DNA of 64,000 nucleotides, taken from assembly GCA_035222895.1 (NCBI GenBank), contig JAVYIG010002197.1, positions 62,001 through 126,000 on the forward strand, written 5' to 3'. Below the pieces are notes generated by a model. That model saw only the letters and a program-made list of their open reading frames with translations, had not been told where the DNA came from and did not search any database. Origin of the DNA: Strongylocentrotus droebachiensis. Taxonomy: Eukaryota > Echinodermata > Echinoidea > Camarodonta > Strongylocentrotidae. Numbering within the stretch: position 1 is the first letter of the stretch; each line of letters begins with the position of its first letter. This document shows, piece by piece, positions 58,901 through 60,273 of this stretch. The translations under genes were made by a program, and so were the position numbers.

Positions 58901-60273
58901 CATACTTCTTAACCTTTTTCTAGGCCGAGTGTGACCTCTTCGGATATCTGAGCATAGAGGGCGACATTATAGTCTTAATCAAACCTATTGTGATGAATCC
59001 TACAATTATTCAGGTATGTTGAGAACTTTTTTGCTTCTTCTACCGGTAGGTACTTTCTTTGTTTCTGTTTTAGCAGTTCTGTAGCTTCTTACAGTTAGAT
59101 ATTAACAAGATTAATGATCTTCAGAAATGAGAAATTAGCATGGGTATAATTTAACACATGGCAGCCAAATTAATAAACTGTTCTTCTTCAAATGGCAAGT
59201 ACATTTTTTTCTTCACTTTCAATGTACCGTAATAAACGGTGTATAAACCGCACCTTTTTGCCGCCGAAAAAAATTCAAAGTCGGGGGTGCGGTTTATACA
59301 TGGTACACCAAAAAAAAAAGTTTTTATGGCGCTATGCCTGGCAATGTCTCCCAGCTCAGTAATCGGTGTTTTGACTCAGCACTCGGAAACTAAAACAACA
59401 CTGCAATTTGTCTGTCATCTTGGTTTGAAATTAATCTTTCTGATAGATCTCAAAATGTAGTTTATAAAAATAATTCCTCCAATTTTTCTTCCATTACATG
59501 GTGTACCACAAGGTCCTATCCTAGGTCCTGTACTGTTTTTTTAATTTACATTAATGATCTTACACATTCCGCTGCACCTCGCAGTTAAATGAAAGGCCTT
59601 GCCGCGTGGGTTTTTTAACACGGACCCGGCAAAAAAAGTCGGCAAAAAAAAAAAAAACCCTTTTTTTTTTTTTTTTTTTTTAAAGGGCGAAAAAGGGGGG
59701 TGCGGTTAATACACGAGGGCGGTTTATGCAACATTAATTACGGTATATTCAAACACATGTTATGTAAATAAAATGATATAATATACATAATGCAGCAAAA
59801 CAATGGTTATATGTAAAAAAATTTGTTGTCATTTAATTTTCTGATGCTATGTTTGTTCCTAAAACAACAAGAAACACAATTTTTATATCAAGTTTTTCTG
59901 CATGAATTAAGAAAAACCCTGTATGAATATCCTAATACATGTATTACATATATCTTAGATGTAGAATCTGATACCGTTACCTGATACACGTATGTGAGAA
60001 TAGTGAAATTCACTTCATTCTTTCATATTTCATCTTTTATTGCAGATAAAAGCTTGCAATACAGAAGCAGAGAAAATAGAAGCCCTCATAAACAACAGAA
60101 GTCCCGTTATATCCGCATACCTTCACCTCAGTCCTTTATTAGCAGCAGCTTCAAGAAACCCCCAAGTACTAGAGCCCAATTCAGCGCCTTCAGTACATCA
60201 ACTTTCAACGTTTTGTAGCTTAATTATAGTCTTAAGAACAATCCACGACCTGTTATACAGAGTCCTTAGGTAG
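2021..60273 (+). CDS. RECK: RECK orthologue, spliced gene, 21 exons seen, 5' end missing
   Basis: RECK is a membrane-anchored glycoprotein that restrains matrix metalloproteinases and, in vertebrates, acts with GPR124 as a Wnt7 co-receptor. The 21 exons join in phase to about 902 codons and a TAG stop. Numbering from the first codon seen: knot 2 starts at CC26, knot 3 at CC73, knot 4 at CC136, knot 5 at CC212; a frizzled-like cysteine-rich region covers about 262-400; Kazal domains start near C557, C640 and C679; a C-terminal region follows from about 758. Short stretches such as NNRPTDLFRSC, GLPCDC and CGHNGETYSS match what I recall of vertebrate RECK. The signal peptide and start of knot 1 are upstream of the window. 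The final residues lack a clear GPI signal. Identity as RECK is very secure; exact ends of a few exons are inferred from splice consensus only. Confidence 0.95.
2621..2692 (-). repeat. short foldback repeat, copy 1 of dispersed family
   Basis: Read on the minus strand it has AGCCAGAAGGGCA at one end and GCCCTTCT at the other, with a central GTTTTACATAGAG. The same order of motifs occurs at 35431 and 47657, and half copies occur at 11335 and 24763. It looks like a small foldback transposon about 70 bp long. The family identity is unknown to me. Confidence 0.6.
2931..3019. repeat. (GA)n microsatellite
   Basis: Nearly pure purine GA/GAAA repeat of about 90 bases. The 70-codon open frame across it is a repeat artefact. 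Confidence 0.9.
3460..3602 (-). repeat. dispersed repeat, 3' portion shared with the LINE fragment at 14 kb
   Basis: The segment containing GGATCATGGGGGACCAACAG also occurs at about 14440-14585 with roughly 80 percent similarity. The second copy lies beside a LINE reverse-transcriptase tail in the same orientation, so this is probably the terminal part of that LINE. Confidence 0.55.
3603..3975 (-). mobile_element. dispersed repeat carrying an inserted long hairpin
   Basis: Read on the minus strand this matches about 51410-51665: both share a tail around ACACTGATAACACGTA and GGGCCATGCATCTC, and a head around ATCCTGGATTTA and CTGCTGCAATCA. Compared with the 51 kb copy, this one carries an extra hairpin at 3803-3906 and flanking sequence. 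It is probably a non-autonomous DNA transposon family; the class is uncertain. Confidence 0.6.
3803..3906. repeat. 48-bp-arm inverted repeat with T8 loop
   Basis: Arms 3803-3850 and 3859-3906 are complementary except for two single-base length differences in homopolymer runs. The loop is eight T. It would form a very stable hairpin in RNA or cruciform DNA. Confidence 0.9.
4890..5048 (-). mobile_element. tRNA-derived SINE, minus strand
   Basis: On the minus strand a pol III A-box-like ATGGCTCAGTGGTAGAGCA is followed by a B-box-like GGTTCAAGACC with tRNA-like spacing. A tail with a CTTTGGTAAGGCATTTAGCC-like segment resembles the SINE at 48962. It is not an intact tRNA, because the acceptor stem does not pair and the SINE body follows. 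Confidence 0.65.
5280..6110. repeat. 830-bp polypurine tract with GGAGGGGGAGAT minisatellite
   Basis: The + strand is almost pure purine. It contains a roughly 17-20 bp GGAGGGGGAGATGGA minisatellite (about 5625-5765) and two identical 34-bp blocks at 5456-5489 and 5892-5925, 436 bp apart. Open frames of up to 287 codons on the minus strand are Ser/Leu/Pro-only and arise because polypyrimidine DNA lacks stop codons. Confidence 0.9.
9658..10085. repeat. degenerate tandem repeat, about 200-bp unit
   Basis: The block CTTGCACCCCTCTTCTCTCC recurs exactly 200 bp apart (9691 and 9891 alignments). Both copies are followed by an AATCCAAATTTGTTA.ATCAACTGA segment; a third, shorter copy begins near 10005. 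This is about 2.4 copies of an intronic tandem duplication. Confidence 0.75.
10637..11099. mobile_element. PIF/Harbinger-like MITE, 463 bp
   Basis: Inverted ends GACCCTGTTCTCACTCACTT and GACCCCCGTTCTCATTCACTT (minus strand) are flanked by a TTA direct repeat (10634-10636 and 11100-11102). The 3-bp TTA/TAA target duplication is typical of PIF/Harbinger. The interior is a further set of inverted motifs (GAGCGGT, GAACGGGTC) without coding capacity. Confidence 0.7.
11335..11382 (-). repeat. short foldback repeat, half copy
   Basis: The minus strand reads CTCTGTTGAAAGCCAGAAGG followed by GCATTAG and a TATCATTT-like centre. It matches one arm and the loop of the family at 2621, 35431 and 47657. 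Confidence 0.5.
11580..11611. repeat. left subterminal palindrome of hAT-like element
   Basis: CCGGGACCCGAC and GTCGGGTCCCGG are perfect 12-bp inverted arms around an 8-base spacer, 28 bp in from the left terminus. They are likely a transposase-recognition or hairpin structure. Confidence 0.75.
11893..12371 (+). repeat. left long inverted arm of hAT-like element
   Basis: Collinear, in inverted orientation, with 17459-17940. Both arms preserve an open segment reading about NYESTIGKTTTQNYRKQIHN, with mostly conservative differences (left + strand near 12190-12310, right minus strand). I do not recognise this peptide. It may be a relic of a transposase N-terminus or chance. Confidence 0.7.
12141..12329 (+). 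pseudogene. short open frame in left hAT arm, unknown
   Basis: A 62-codon frame, Lys/Asn/Glu-rich, with the segment IHNLEEEYNSCPRKATEIVI. The inverted partner on the minus strand (within 17432-17683) keeps the same peptide with few changes. I assign no function. The similarity may simply reflect DNA-level conservation of the arms. Confidence 0.3.
13785..13920. repeat. ATT-rich microsatellite
   Basis: Interrupted ATT/TTA triplets inside the hAT-like composite. No coding meaning. Confidence 0.7.
14440..14890 (-). mobile_element. LINE reverse-transcriptase C-terminal fragment, broken
   Basis: The minus strand reads LLYKSLVHPHLENCSGVWDP (near 14760-14860). After a frame change it reads AKRLGMVRKIVNGLSALP (near 14590-14650). 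Both are hallmarks of the end of a CR1/L2/Jockey-type reverse transcriptase (YKSLVRPHLEY...VWDP and K.I.NGL). Frameshifts and stops make it a dead fragment nested in the hAT-like composite. The adjoining 14440-14585 piece matches 3460-3602. Confidence 0.75.
15180..16520. repeat. CTAG / AGATCTAG-rich domain
   Basis: Dozens of CTAG tetramers, many in the palindromic contexts CTAGATCTAG and CCTAGG or as TCTAGACTAGAC, are concentrated here, including short tandem runs at 16165-16225 and 16265-16320. The domain lies inside the hAT-like composite and includes the long hairpin at 16330. A poly-G run (15746-15774) interrupts it. Confidence 0.7.
16330..16452. repeat. 57-bp-arm perfect hairpin
   Basis: Arms 16330-16386 and 16396-16452 are complementary at 56 of 57 positions around a 9-base loop (AAAGAGAGG). 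No homopolymer is needed to explain the pairing. The near identity implies recent origin, conversion between arms, or selection. Confidence 0.92.
17459..17940 (-). repeat. right long inverted arm of hAT-like element
   Basis: Inverted copy of 11893-12371. Both copies contain GTTTCGATACGGATA, AGTCTCGGAAAAATGCGCA and GACGTGATCGTAACGAG. Outside these arms only the terminal repeats and palindromes are shared. Confidence 0.7.
18202..18237. repeat. right subterminal palindrome of hAT-like element
   Basis: CCGGGTCCCGA and TCGGGACCCGG are 11-bp inverted arms around a 14-base spacer. They mirror the palindrome at 11580-11611. Confidence 0.7.
18829..19226. mobile_element. hAT-like MITE, 398 bp
   Basis: The ends TAGGGTCATTTACAC and TAGGGGCATTTACAC (minus strand) form a 15-bp inverted repeat with one mismatch and the TAGGG start common in hAT elements. 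No clean 8-bp duplication remains, so the flanks have drifted. The interior has a short tandem GAATCGCAGT array at about 19000-19040. Confidence 0.5.
20000..20290. repeat. TCTG/TCTC-rich low-complexity stretch
   Basis: Interrupted pyrimidine repeats (CTGTCTGTCTCTC and similar). The open frames across it on both strands are artefacts. Confidence 0.6.
21300..21720. promoter_or_regulatory. CpG-containing GC-rich patch, possible cis-regulatory DNA
   Basis: A locally GC-rich and CpG-rich segment stands out from the AT-rich intron. It has open frames on both strands of 94-114 codons with no recognisable domain. An intronic enhancer or alternative promoter is one reading; chance composition is another. 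Confidence 0.25.
22420..22915. repeat. 500-bp polypyrimidine (TC)n tract
   Basis: Almost pure TC with CTCC and TTCC variants. It gives three overlapping open frames of Ser/Leu/Pro only, which should not be annotated as proteins. Confidence 0.92.
23950..24405. repeat. (ATC)n microsatellite with internal AT repeat
   Basis: Long ATC/CATCAT arrays on either side of an (AT)n/TATATT block at about 24187-24240. Poly-Ile, poly-Ser and poly-Met frames are artefacts. Confidence 0.92.
24763..24799 (+). repeat. short foldback repeat, half copy
   Basis: ATCTGTGGAGAGCCAGAAGG followed by GTGTTAACTCATATCGT matches one arm and the loop start of the family seen at 35431 and 47657. Confidence 0.55.
24793..25076. 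mobile_element. 284-bp foldback element
   Basis: A 33-bp left end (24793-24825) and inverted right end (25044-25076) share about 30 positions, including GCTGGCAGAAGGGCGTTAGC. The left end overlaps a copy of the dispersed AGCCAGAAGGGCATTAAC family, so the larger element may derive from that family. The target duplication is unclear. Confidence 0.5.
27380..27478. repeat. (TC)n microsatellite
   Basis: Pyrimidine dinucleotide array with TCTCC variants. Confidence 0.9.
29212..29875. mobile_element. 664-bp DNA transposon with perfect 113-bp inverted ends
   Basis: Ends 29212-29324 and 29763-29875 are perfect inverted copies starting TAGCCTCTTGTC. They are flanked by the 9-bp direct repeat GGTATACTC (29203-29211 and 29876-29884). 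The 9-bp duplication and long ends fit Mutator-like elements, but superfamily assignment is an inference. Each end contains GACGAGCGAAGCGAGTC, itself nearly palindromic. The interior has a 78-codon frame (29306-29542) of unknown meaning and no transposase. Confidence 0.85.
30119..30204 (+). CDS. RECK: RECK exon B (86 bp), start of cysteine knot 2
   Basis: Continues as WCCPNAISGHCRVACSQ, the CC-x8-CR-x-AC signature that opens a RECK cysteine knot. Acceptor TTATTCAG, donor GTAAGC. The entry codon (Asp) is split with exon A; it exits in phase 0. A 12.7 kb intron follows. Confidence 0.92.
31311..31690. mobile_element. possible foldback element with about 39-bp imperfect inverted ends
   Basis: The left end GTTTACATGATACTGTCC and the inverted right end GTTCACACGACCAACGTTCC align, and both run into a TTTTAA..TT.AAGTTT segment. 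No convincing target duplication is visible, so the boundary is tentative. Confidence 0.4.
32700..33690. repeat. 1-kb minisatellite, 18-bp unit
   Basis: About 50 copies of CTCTTTCCTCCAATCTCC with variants at a few positions (CCG, CTG, CCA before TCTC) and a minority of units shortened or expanded with TCTCTC. Because 18 is a multiple of 3 and the unit has no stop in most frames, frames of 314-415 codons stay open on both strands; their products would be six-residue repeats (such as IGGKRW on the minus strand). I treat it as non-coding satellite. Confidence 0.92.
34380..34490. repeat. interrupted (GACA)n repeat
   Basis: GACAGACAGACA and GAAAGA units. Confidence 0.7.
34620..34960. repeat. 340-bp polypyrimidine (TC)n tract
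   Basis: TCTC arrays with TTTCTC and CTAT variants. Ser/Leu/Phe open frames across it are artefacts. Confidence 0.9.
35431..35499 (+). repeat. short foldback repeat, full copy
   Basis: AGCACCAGAAGGACATTAAC, then TCATATCATTTTGTATTGAG, then TTAAAAACCTTTCTGGCTGT and CAACAGATG. The two arms are imperfectly complementary, and the centre matches the loop of copies at 2621 and 47657. Confidence 0.6.
35503..35582. repeat. (TC)n microsatellite
   Basis: Pure TC array followed by CTCCCTCTC variants. Confidence 0.9.
37160..37440. repeat. (CTT)n / (CTC)n tract
   Basis: A T run (37200-37216), then CTT triplets, CTTCTC hexamers, CTC triplets and TTTTTC units. Poly-Ser/Pro frames here are artefacts. Confidence 0.92.
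37892..38025. repeat. (TC)n / TTTCTC microsatellite
   Basis: TCTC array with regularly spaced TTTCTC interruptions. Confidence 0.9.
39704..39996. mobile_element. 293-bp inverted-repeat element (MITE)
   Basis: The left end TCATCAGCTCGAGATTGCCA, continuing AATAGCCCGCCATTTC, is mirrored at the right end on the minus strand as TCATCAGCTCGAGATTGCCA, continuing AATACCCCCGCATTTC. The interior repeats TCAGCTCGA and AGCCCGC.ATTTC motifs. No coding capacity and no certain target duplication. Confidence 0.6.
40908..41060 (+). mobile_element. tRNA-derived SINE fragment
   Basis: GATGACTCAGTGGTTGGGGT and, about 40 bases on, GGGTTCAATACC give A- and B-box-like promoters with tRNA spacing. The following sequence is a SINE body rather than a tRNA acceptor stem. 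Confidence 0.5.
41997..42052. repeat. G-rich homopolymer tract
   Basis: A TTTTCCTTTTTTT run followed by GGGGGAGGGG and G runs. Confidence 0.85.
42892..42939 (+). CDS. RECK: RECK exon C (48 bp), inside knot 2
   Basis: Reads AHSFSEVAAACTHSEE in phase 0 at both ends. It sits where vertebrate RECK has the helix and cysteine between the CRxAC motif and the next knot cysteine. Acceptor TTTCTACAG, donor GTAACC. Confidence 0.8.
42940..44157 (+). other. RECK intron
   Basis: AT-rich, apparently unique sequence. No repeat or exon seen. Confidence 0.7.
44158..44191 (+). CDS. RECK: RECK exon D (34 bp micro-exon), end of knot 2
   Basis: Reads GELFGCLDRYE plus one base, matching the vertebrate ENALFSCISRNE segment. 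Acceptor TCCACAG, donor GTAAGT. It exits in phase 1; the split codon with exon E is Arg. Confidence 0.85.
44335..44542. repeat. 30-bp minisatellite, about 7 units
   Basis: Seven near-identical contiguous copies of a 30-bp unit containing GTAGGTGTTGTGAGAGAGGG and ATAGAACAAG, with single-base variants (ATAGATCAAG, AGATGG). The units abut with no spacers, so this is not a CRISPR array. Both strands stay open because 30 is a multiple of 3. Confidence 0.95.
44636..44712. repeat. (GA)n microsatellite
   Basis: GAGAGA and AGATAGAGA units. Confidence 0.8.
47365..47580. repeat. (TCTA)n microsatellite
   Basis: About 50 tetranucleotide units with CTAC, CTCT and TAGC interruptions. Confidence 0.92.
47657..47729 (-). 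repeat. short foldback repeat, full copy
   Basis: Perfect 13-bp terminal inverted arms, TCTGTTTGGAGCC and GGCTCCAAACAGA, enclose CATTAACGCATATCGTTTTA (minus strand). This is the clearest member of the family also found at 2621 and 35431. Confidence 0.7.
47892..48083 (+). CDS. RECK: RECK exon E (192 bp), cysteine knot 3
   Basis: Opens RESCCSLAHEGTQCRNKC, the CC-x8-CR-x-x-C knot signature, and ends with QCVYNYTNIMAP, which retains the Asn-Tyr-Thr glycosylation site found in vertebrate RECK knot 3. Acceptor CATTTAG, donor GTAAGT. Enters with a split Arg and exits in phase 1 (split Ser). Confidence 0.95.
48130..48412. repeat. (GAT)n microsatellite surrounding an antisense exon fragment
   Basis: GAG/GAT triplets, interrupted at 48176-48217 by sequence copied from the next RECK exon (see separate entry). 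The poly-Asp and poly-Met frames are artefacts. Confidence 0.9.
48176..48217 (-). pseudogene. partial inverted copy of RECK exon F inside the preceding intron
   Basis: Bases 48176-48203 are the reverse complement of exon bases 48800-48827 at 26 of 28 positions. Bases 48201-48217 match exon bases 48791-48807 in direct orientation at 15 of 17. The intron therefore holds a head-to-head fragment of exon F, embedded in a GAT array. It could base-pair with the exon in the pre-mRNA. Confidence 0.85.
48764..48928 (+). CDS. RECK: RECK exon F (165 bp), cysteine knot 4
   Basis: Reads LHCCERSTRPRCREVCRRTL and ends DAMWRCFLLVS, close to vertebrate LYCCDRAEDHACQNAC ... DPLWQCFLESS. Knot 4 is the part of RECK tied to Wnt7 recognition in vertebrates. 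It contains an Asn-Leu-Thr sequon. Acceptor CTCTCAG, donor GTACAG. Part of this exon has an inverted copy in the preceding intron. Confidence 0.95.
48962..49150 (+). mobile_element. tRNA-derived SINE in RECK intron
   Basis: GTGGTCTAGTGGTTGAATG (A box) and GTTGGTTCAAGCC (B box) are followed by GCACTAATGTCCTTGAGCAA, a body sequence also present in the SINE at 62404 (GCACTAATGTCCTTTGGCAA). Confidence 0.75.
49499..49617 (+). CDS. RECK: RECK exon G (119 bp), start of cysteine knot 5
   Basis: Contains LDGANLQCCLRAISSRCRDI, matching vertebrate LDGAKLHCCSKANTSTCREL. The vertebrate Asn-Thr-Ser glycosylation site here is replaced by Ile-Ser-Ser. Acceptor TCCATCAG, donor GTAAGC. Exits in phase 0. Confidence 0.95.
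49640..50230. repeat. (GAT)n microsatellite and degenerate GAT/GAG region
   Basis: Begins 22 bp after the exon G donor. A pure GAT array at about 49870-49965 is flanked by imperfect copies. The poly-His (minus) and poly-Met (plus) frames are not genes. Confidence 0.92.
50311..50413 (+). CDS. RECK: RECK exon H (103 bp), end of knot 5
   Basis: Contains LYTPSLSNRDTWNEFDEHCR and LLTCLAD, matching the vertebrate W.EFDRFCEY ... MLTCLADV. Acceptor CCATTCAG, donor GTATGT. Exits in phase 1 (split Val). Confidence 0.93.
50414..50934 (+). other. RECK intron
   Basis: Contains short CAA (about 50660) and AAAT (about 50831) arrays; otherwise nothing recognised. Confidence 0.7.
50935..50995 (+). CDS. RECK: RECK exon I (61 bp), start of frizzled-like cysteine-rich region
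   Basis: Reads VEEPCKAGCSGLDYCAHFNN, matching vertebrate VREPCQLGCRNLTYCTNFNN. The vertebrate Asn-Leu-Thr glycosylation site is Gly-Leu-Asp here. Acceptor TTCACAG, donor GTCAGG. Exits in phase 2 (split Arg). Confidence 0.93.
51137..51349 (+). CDS. RECK: RECK exon J (213 bp), cysteine-rich region
   Basis: Starts RPTDLFRSCSIRSDEGAAYD and includes MPFMNIPVLNI and MWKTIACTLQVKPCH. This is the best-conserved stretch against vertebrate RECK (RPTELFRSC, MPFINIPVLDI, MWKAIACSLQIKPCH). Acceptor TACAACAG, donor GTAAGT. Exits in phase 2 (split Lys). Confidence 0.97.
51410..51665 (+). mobile_element. dispersed repeat, homologous to 3603-3975
   Basis: Shares blocks such as ATCCTGGATTTA, CTGCTGCAATCA-like sequence, AGATATTTATGATT, GGCTTCAATAT.ACACCAT and ACACTGATAACACGTA with the inverted copy at 3.6-4.0 kb. 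It lacks the long hairpin present in that copy. The left boundary may be the TTAAAGGG at about 51384, suggesting a TTAA-targeting DNA transposon; this is tentative. Confidence 0.6.
51776..52068 (+). CDS. RECK: RECK exon K (293 bp), cysteine-rich region into EGF-like module
   Basis: Opens KSDCIHILSKCIDHTRLAKG and ends with a cysteine-rich stretch SDPCNNDTEVANGVCSVNRK, matching vertebrate CKSDCVEILKKCGD ... PCNPNPCPANELCEVNRKGC. An Asn-Asp-Thr sequon is present. Acceptor TGCACAG, donor GTGGGT. Exits in phase 1 (split Gly). It is the longest exon in the window and its GC content is well above the introns. Confidence 0.96.
52069..52491 (+). other. RECK intron
   Basis: A purine-rich patch with a 12-base G run lies at 52085-52132. 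The rest is AT-rich and unremarkable. Confidence 0.7.
52492..52677 (+). CDS. RECK: RECK exon L (186 bp), VWC/EGF-like cysteine module
   Basis: Starts GCRLGEASSFLVPIGSYVRL and continues LDCYQSCVCGPTGQLEHC, matching vertebrate GCKLGEASDFIV ... CYKICSCGQSGLLENC. Acceptor CCTGCAG, donor GTACGG. Exits in phase 1 (split Glu). Confidence 0.95.
52690..53030. repeat. degenerate tandem repeat, about 85-bp unit, 4 copies
   Basis: Copies share AA.TTATTTACCCTTGGT, GAGTGAAATAACCTCT, and GTAAACAA.AAATGT.TTTCTC. The ATAACCTC anchor recurs at 52745, 52833 and 52917, with a decayed fourth copy. Confidence 0.75.
53150..53292 (+). mobile_element. SINE 3' fragment
   Basis: GTGAGGTAAATGGGTACCTG, GCAGGAATTAATTCCTTGAA and a tail ending in ATTACTATTATTATG match the body and tail of the SINE at 62404-62695. 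The tRNA-like head is missing. Confidence 0.7.
53423..53627 (+). CDS. RECK: RECK exon M (205 bp), cysteine module and first Kazal domain
   Basis: Reads HIDCNLCVCFGGNEICSKRQ, then YTGLPCDCTDQFVPVCAKNG and KTYPSACIAK. The Kazal signature VC-x-x-(N)G-x-TY-x3-C is intact (window residues 557-581). Vertebrate RECK has SIDCNVCSCFAGNLVCS and FTGLPCNCADQFVPVCGQNG at this place. Acceptor TTCTGCAG, donor GTGAGT. Exits in phase 2 (split Lys). Confidence 0.97.
53628..54138 (+). other. RECK intron
   Basis: AT-rich with two short G runs (53787 and 54030 regions). No gene or repeat family recognised. Confidence 0.7.
54139..54231 (+). CDS. RECK: RECK exon N (93 bp), end of Kazal 1
   Basis: Reads CVGNFNDEQLEIGTC and SPCQSNPCNLGYR, matching vertebrate RCVGLQDHQFEFGSC ... 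DPCNPNPCQKNQRC. Acceptor TCTTTCAG, donor GTAAGA. Exits in phase 2 (split Arg). Confidence 0.93.
54232..54898 (+). other. RECK intron with C/A homopolymers
   Basis: A C run followed by an A run lies at about 54536-54565. The rest is unremarkable AT-rich sequence. Confidence 0.7.
54899..54963 (+). CDS. RECK: RECK exon O (65 bp), linker between Kazal 1 and 2
   Basis: Reads CVPKRRVCLSVNFAACPQYD and a final Cys, matching vertebrate RCIPKPQVCL ... CSQYEC. Acceptor TGTTGCAG, donor GTAAGT. Exits in phase 1 (split Ile). Confidence 0.9.
54964..55474 (+). other. RECK intron
   Basis: Includes a tiny tandem duplication of GGGCAGTGGTTTTT at about 55155-55186. No gene or transposon recognised. Confidence 0.65.
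55475..55602 (+). CDS. RECK: RECK exon P (128 bp), second Kazal-like domain
   Basis: Reads TTDDCDVDTYAPVCDTNHKT and HPNMCTLHSLGGELAYRGRC. It is an atypical Kazal domain: the usual Gly-x-Thr-Tyr is His-Lys-Thr-His, as in vertebrate RECK (VCDTDHMEHNNLC). Acceptor CCTATAG, donor GTAAGG. Exits in phase 0. Confidence 0.95.
55603..56263 (+). other. RECK intron carrying a mariner-like MITE
   Basis: Holds a G run (55840-55851) and the MITE listed separately. The acceptor for exon Q is TTATTTTCAG. Confidence 0.7.
56003..56177. mobile_element. mariner-like MITE, 175 bp
   Basis: Terminal inverted repeat CAGTCAAACCTGT (left) and CAGTCAAACCTGT (right, minus strand), with TA dinucleotides at both flanks (56001-56002, 56178-56179). 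The interior repeats GTCTTTGTAGACAGG. TA target and short ends fit Tc1/mariner-type MITEs. Confidence 0.8.
56264..56399 (+). CDS. RECK: RECK exon Q (136 bp), third Kazal domain
   Basis: Reads CHSSMSQQVCGHNGETYSSE, then CEAWSDRTTVDYYGPCQAVG, nearly identical to vertebrate PVCGHNGETYSSVC ... DYYGDCQAVG. Acceptor TTTTCAG, donor GTAAGT. Exits in phase 1 (split Gly). Confidence 0.97.
56400..57162 (+). other. RECK intron with duplicated GGTTAGGGT-rich block
   Basis: A block of GGTTAGGG and GGTTAAGG motifs at 56510-56650 is repeated, diverged, at 56670-56810 with a 162-166 bp offset (shared AAGGATTAGGTAC and GACCACTAAGAA). The rest shows nothing recognisable. Confidence 0.7.
57163..57270 (+). CDS. 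RECK: RECK exon R (108 bp), C-terminal cysteine module
   Basis: Reads EIQCTTVDCPEVTAPDICVA and PPGSCCPIC, matching vertebrate ECASVKCPSLLAAGCKP ... PPGACCPLC. VWC-like spacing. Acceptor TCTTTCAG, donor GTATGT. Exits in phase 1 (split Ala). Confidence 0.93.
57360..57525. repeat. imperfect (GAT)n microsatellite
   Basis: GATGATGTTGAT and GATGGT units starting about 90 bp after the exon R donor. Confidence 0.85.
57526..57851 (+). other. RECK intron remainder
   Basis: Nothing recognised other than the pyrimidine-rich acceptor TTCTTTTCAG. Confidence 0.65.
57852..57970 (+). CDS. RECK: RECK exon S (119 bp), C-terminal region
   Basis: Reads GQVRILFSEGEVDRVVTASG and ends with SILDGLRREVAV, aligning with vertebrate GMLRVLFDKEKLDTIAKV. 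Enters with split Ala and exits in phase 0 at GTAAGT. Confidence 0.9.
57971..58923 (+). other. RECK intron with a MITE
   Basis: The beginning repeats GACCTTAGCTGACCCTTAAG-like units (57973-58022). A foldback element is listed separately. The rest is AT-rich. Confidence 0.7.
58475..58701. mobile_element. 227-bp inverted-repeat element
   Basis: GATGTTGTATTGCCCTTT at the left end is repeated exactly on the minus strand at the right end, followed on both sides by sequence related to GACTGACC / GGTCGGTC. A/T runs fill the centre. No coding capacity; superfamily unknown. Confidence 0.7.
58924..59013 (+). CDS. RECK: RECK exon T (90 bp), C-terminal region
   Basis: Reads AECDLFGYLSIEGDIIVLIK, matching vertebrate QCDVFGYLSIESEIVILI. 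Acceptor TTTTCTAG, donor GTATGT. Phase 0 at both ends. Confidence 0.94.
59225..59745. mobile_element. inverted-repeat element with nested LINE fragment
   Basis: The left end TACCGTAATAAACGGTGTAT, continuing AAACCGCACC, is matched by the inverted right end TACCGTAATTAATGTTGCAT, continuing AAACCGCCC. The TA at each end could be a mariner-type target. The interior holds a LINE reverse-transcriptase fragment and A/T runs. Confidence 0.55.
59425..59590 (+). mobile_element. LINE reverse-transcriptase fragment, frameshifted
   Basis: One frame reads LHGVPQGPILGPVLF and the next reads LIYINDLTHSAAP. Together they are the conserved GVPQGS-LGPLLF-IYINDL core of non-LTR reverse transcriptases. An upstream LSDRSQNVVYKN is also typical. 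Frameshifts and the short length show it is dead. Confidence 0.8.
60046..60273 (+). CDS. RECK: RECK last exon (228 bp), C-terminus and stop
   Basis: Starts IKACNTEAEKIEALINNRSP, matching vertebrate LQIEACNKEAEKIESLINSDSP, then LHLSPLLAAA. It ends QLSTFCSLIIVLRTIHDLLY plus RVLR before TAG. Vertebrate RECK ends in a long uninterrupted hydrophobic GPI-attachment signal. Here only about eight hydrophobic residues (FCSLIIVL) occur before charged residues. The acceptor TTATTGCAG fits. Confidence 0.9.
   Translation: MKACNTEAEKIEALINNRSPVISAYLHLSPLLAAASRNPQVLEPNSAPSVHQLSTFCSLIIVLRTIHDLLYRVLR

Larger units (their letters stand above)
59014..60045 (+). other. last RECK intron
   Basis: Carries the inverted-repeat element and the LINE fragment listed separately. 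From 59750 to the acceptor TTATTGCAG it is AT-rich and unremarkable. Confidence 0.7.
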
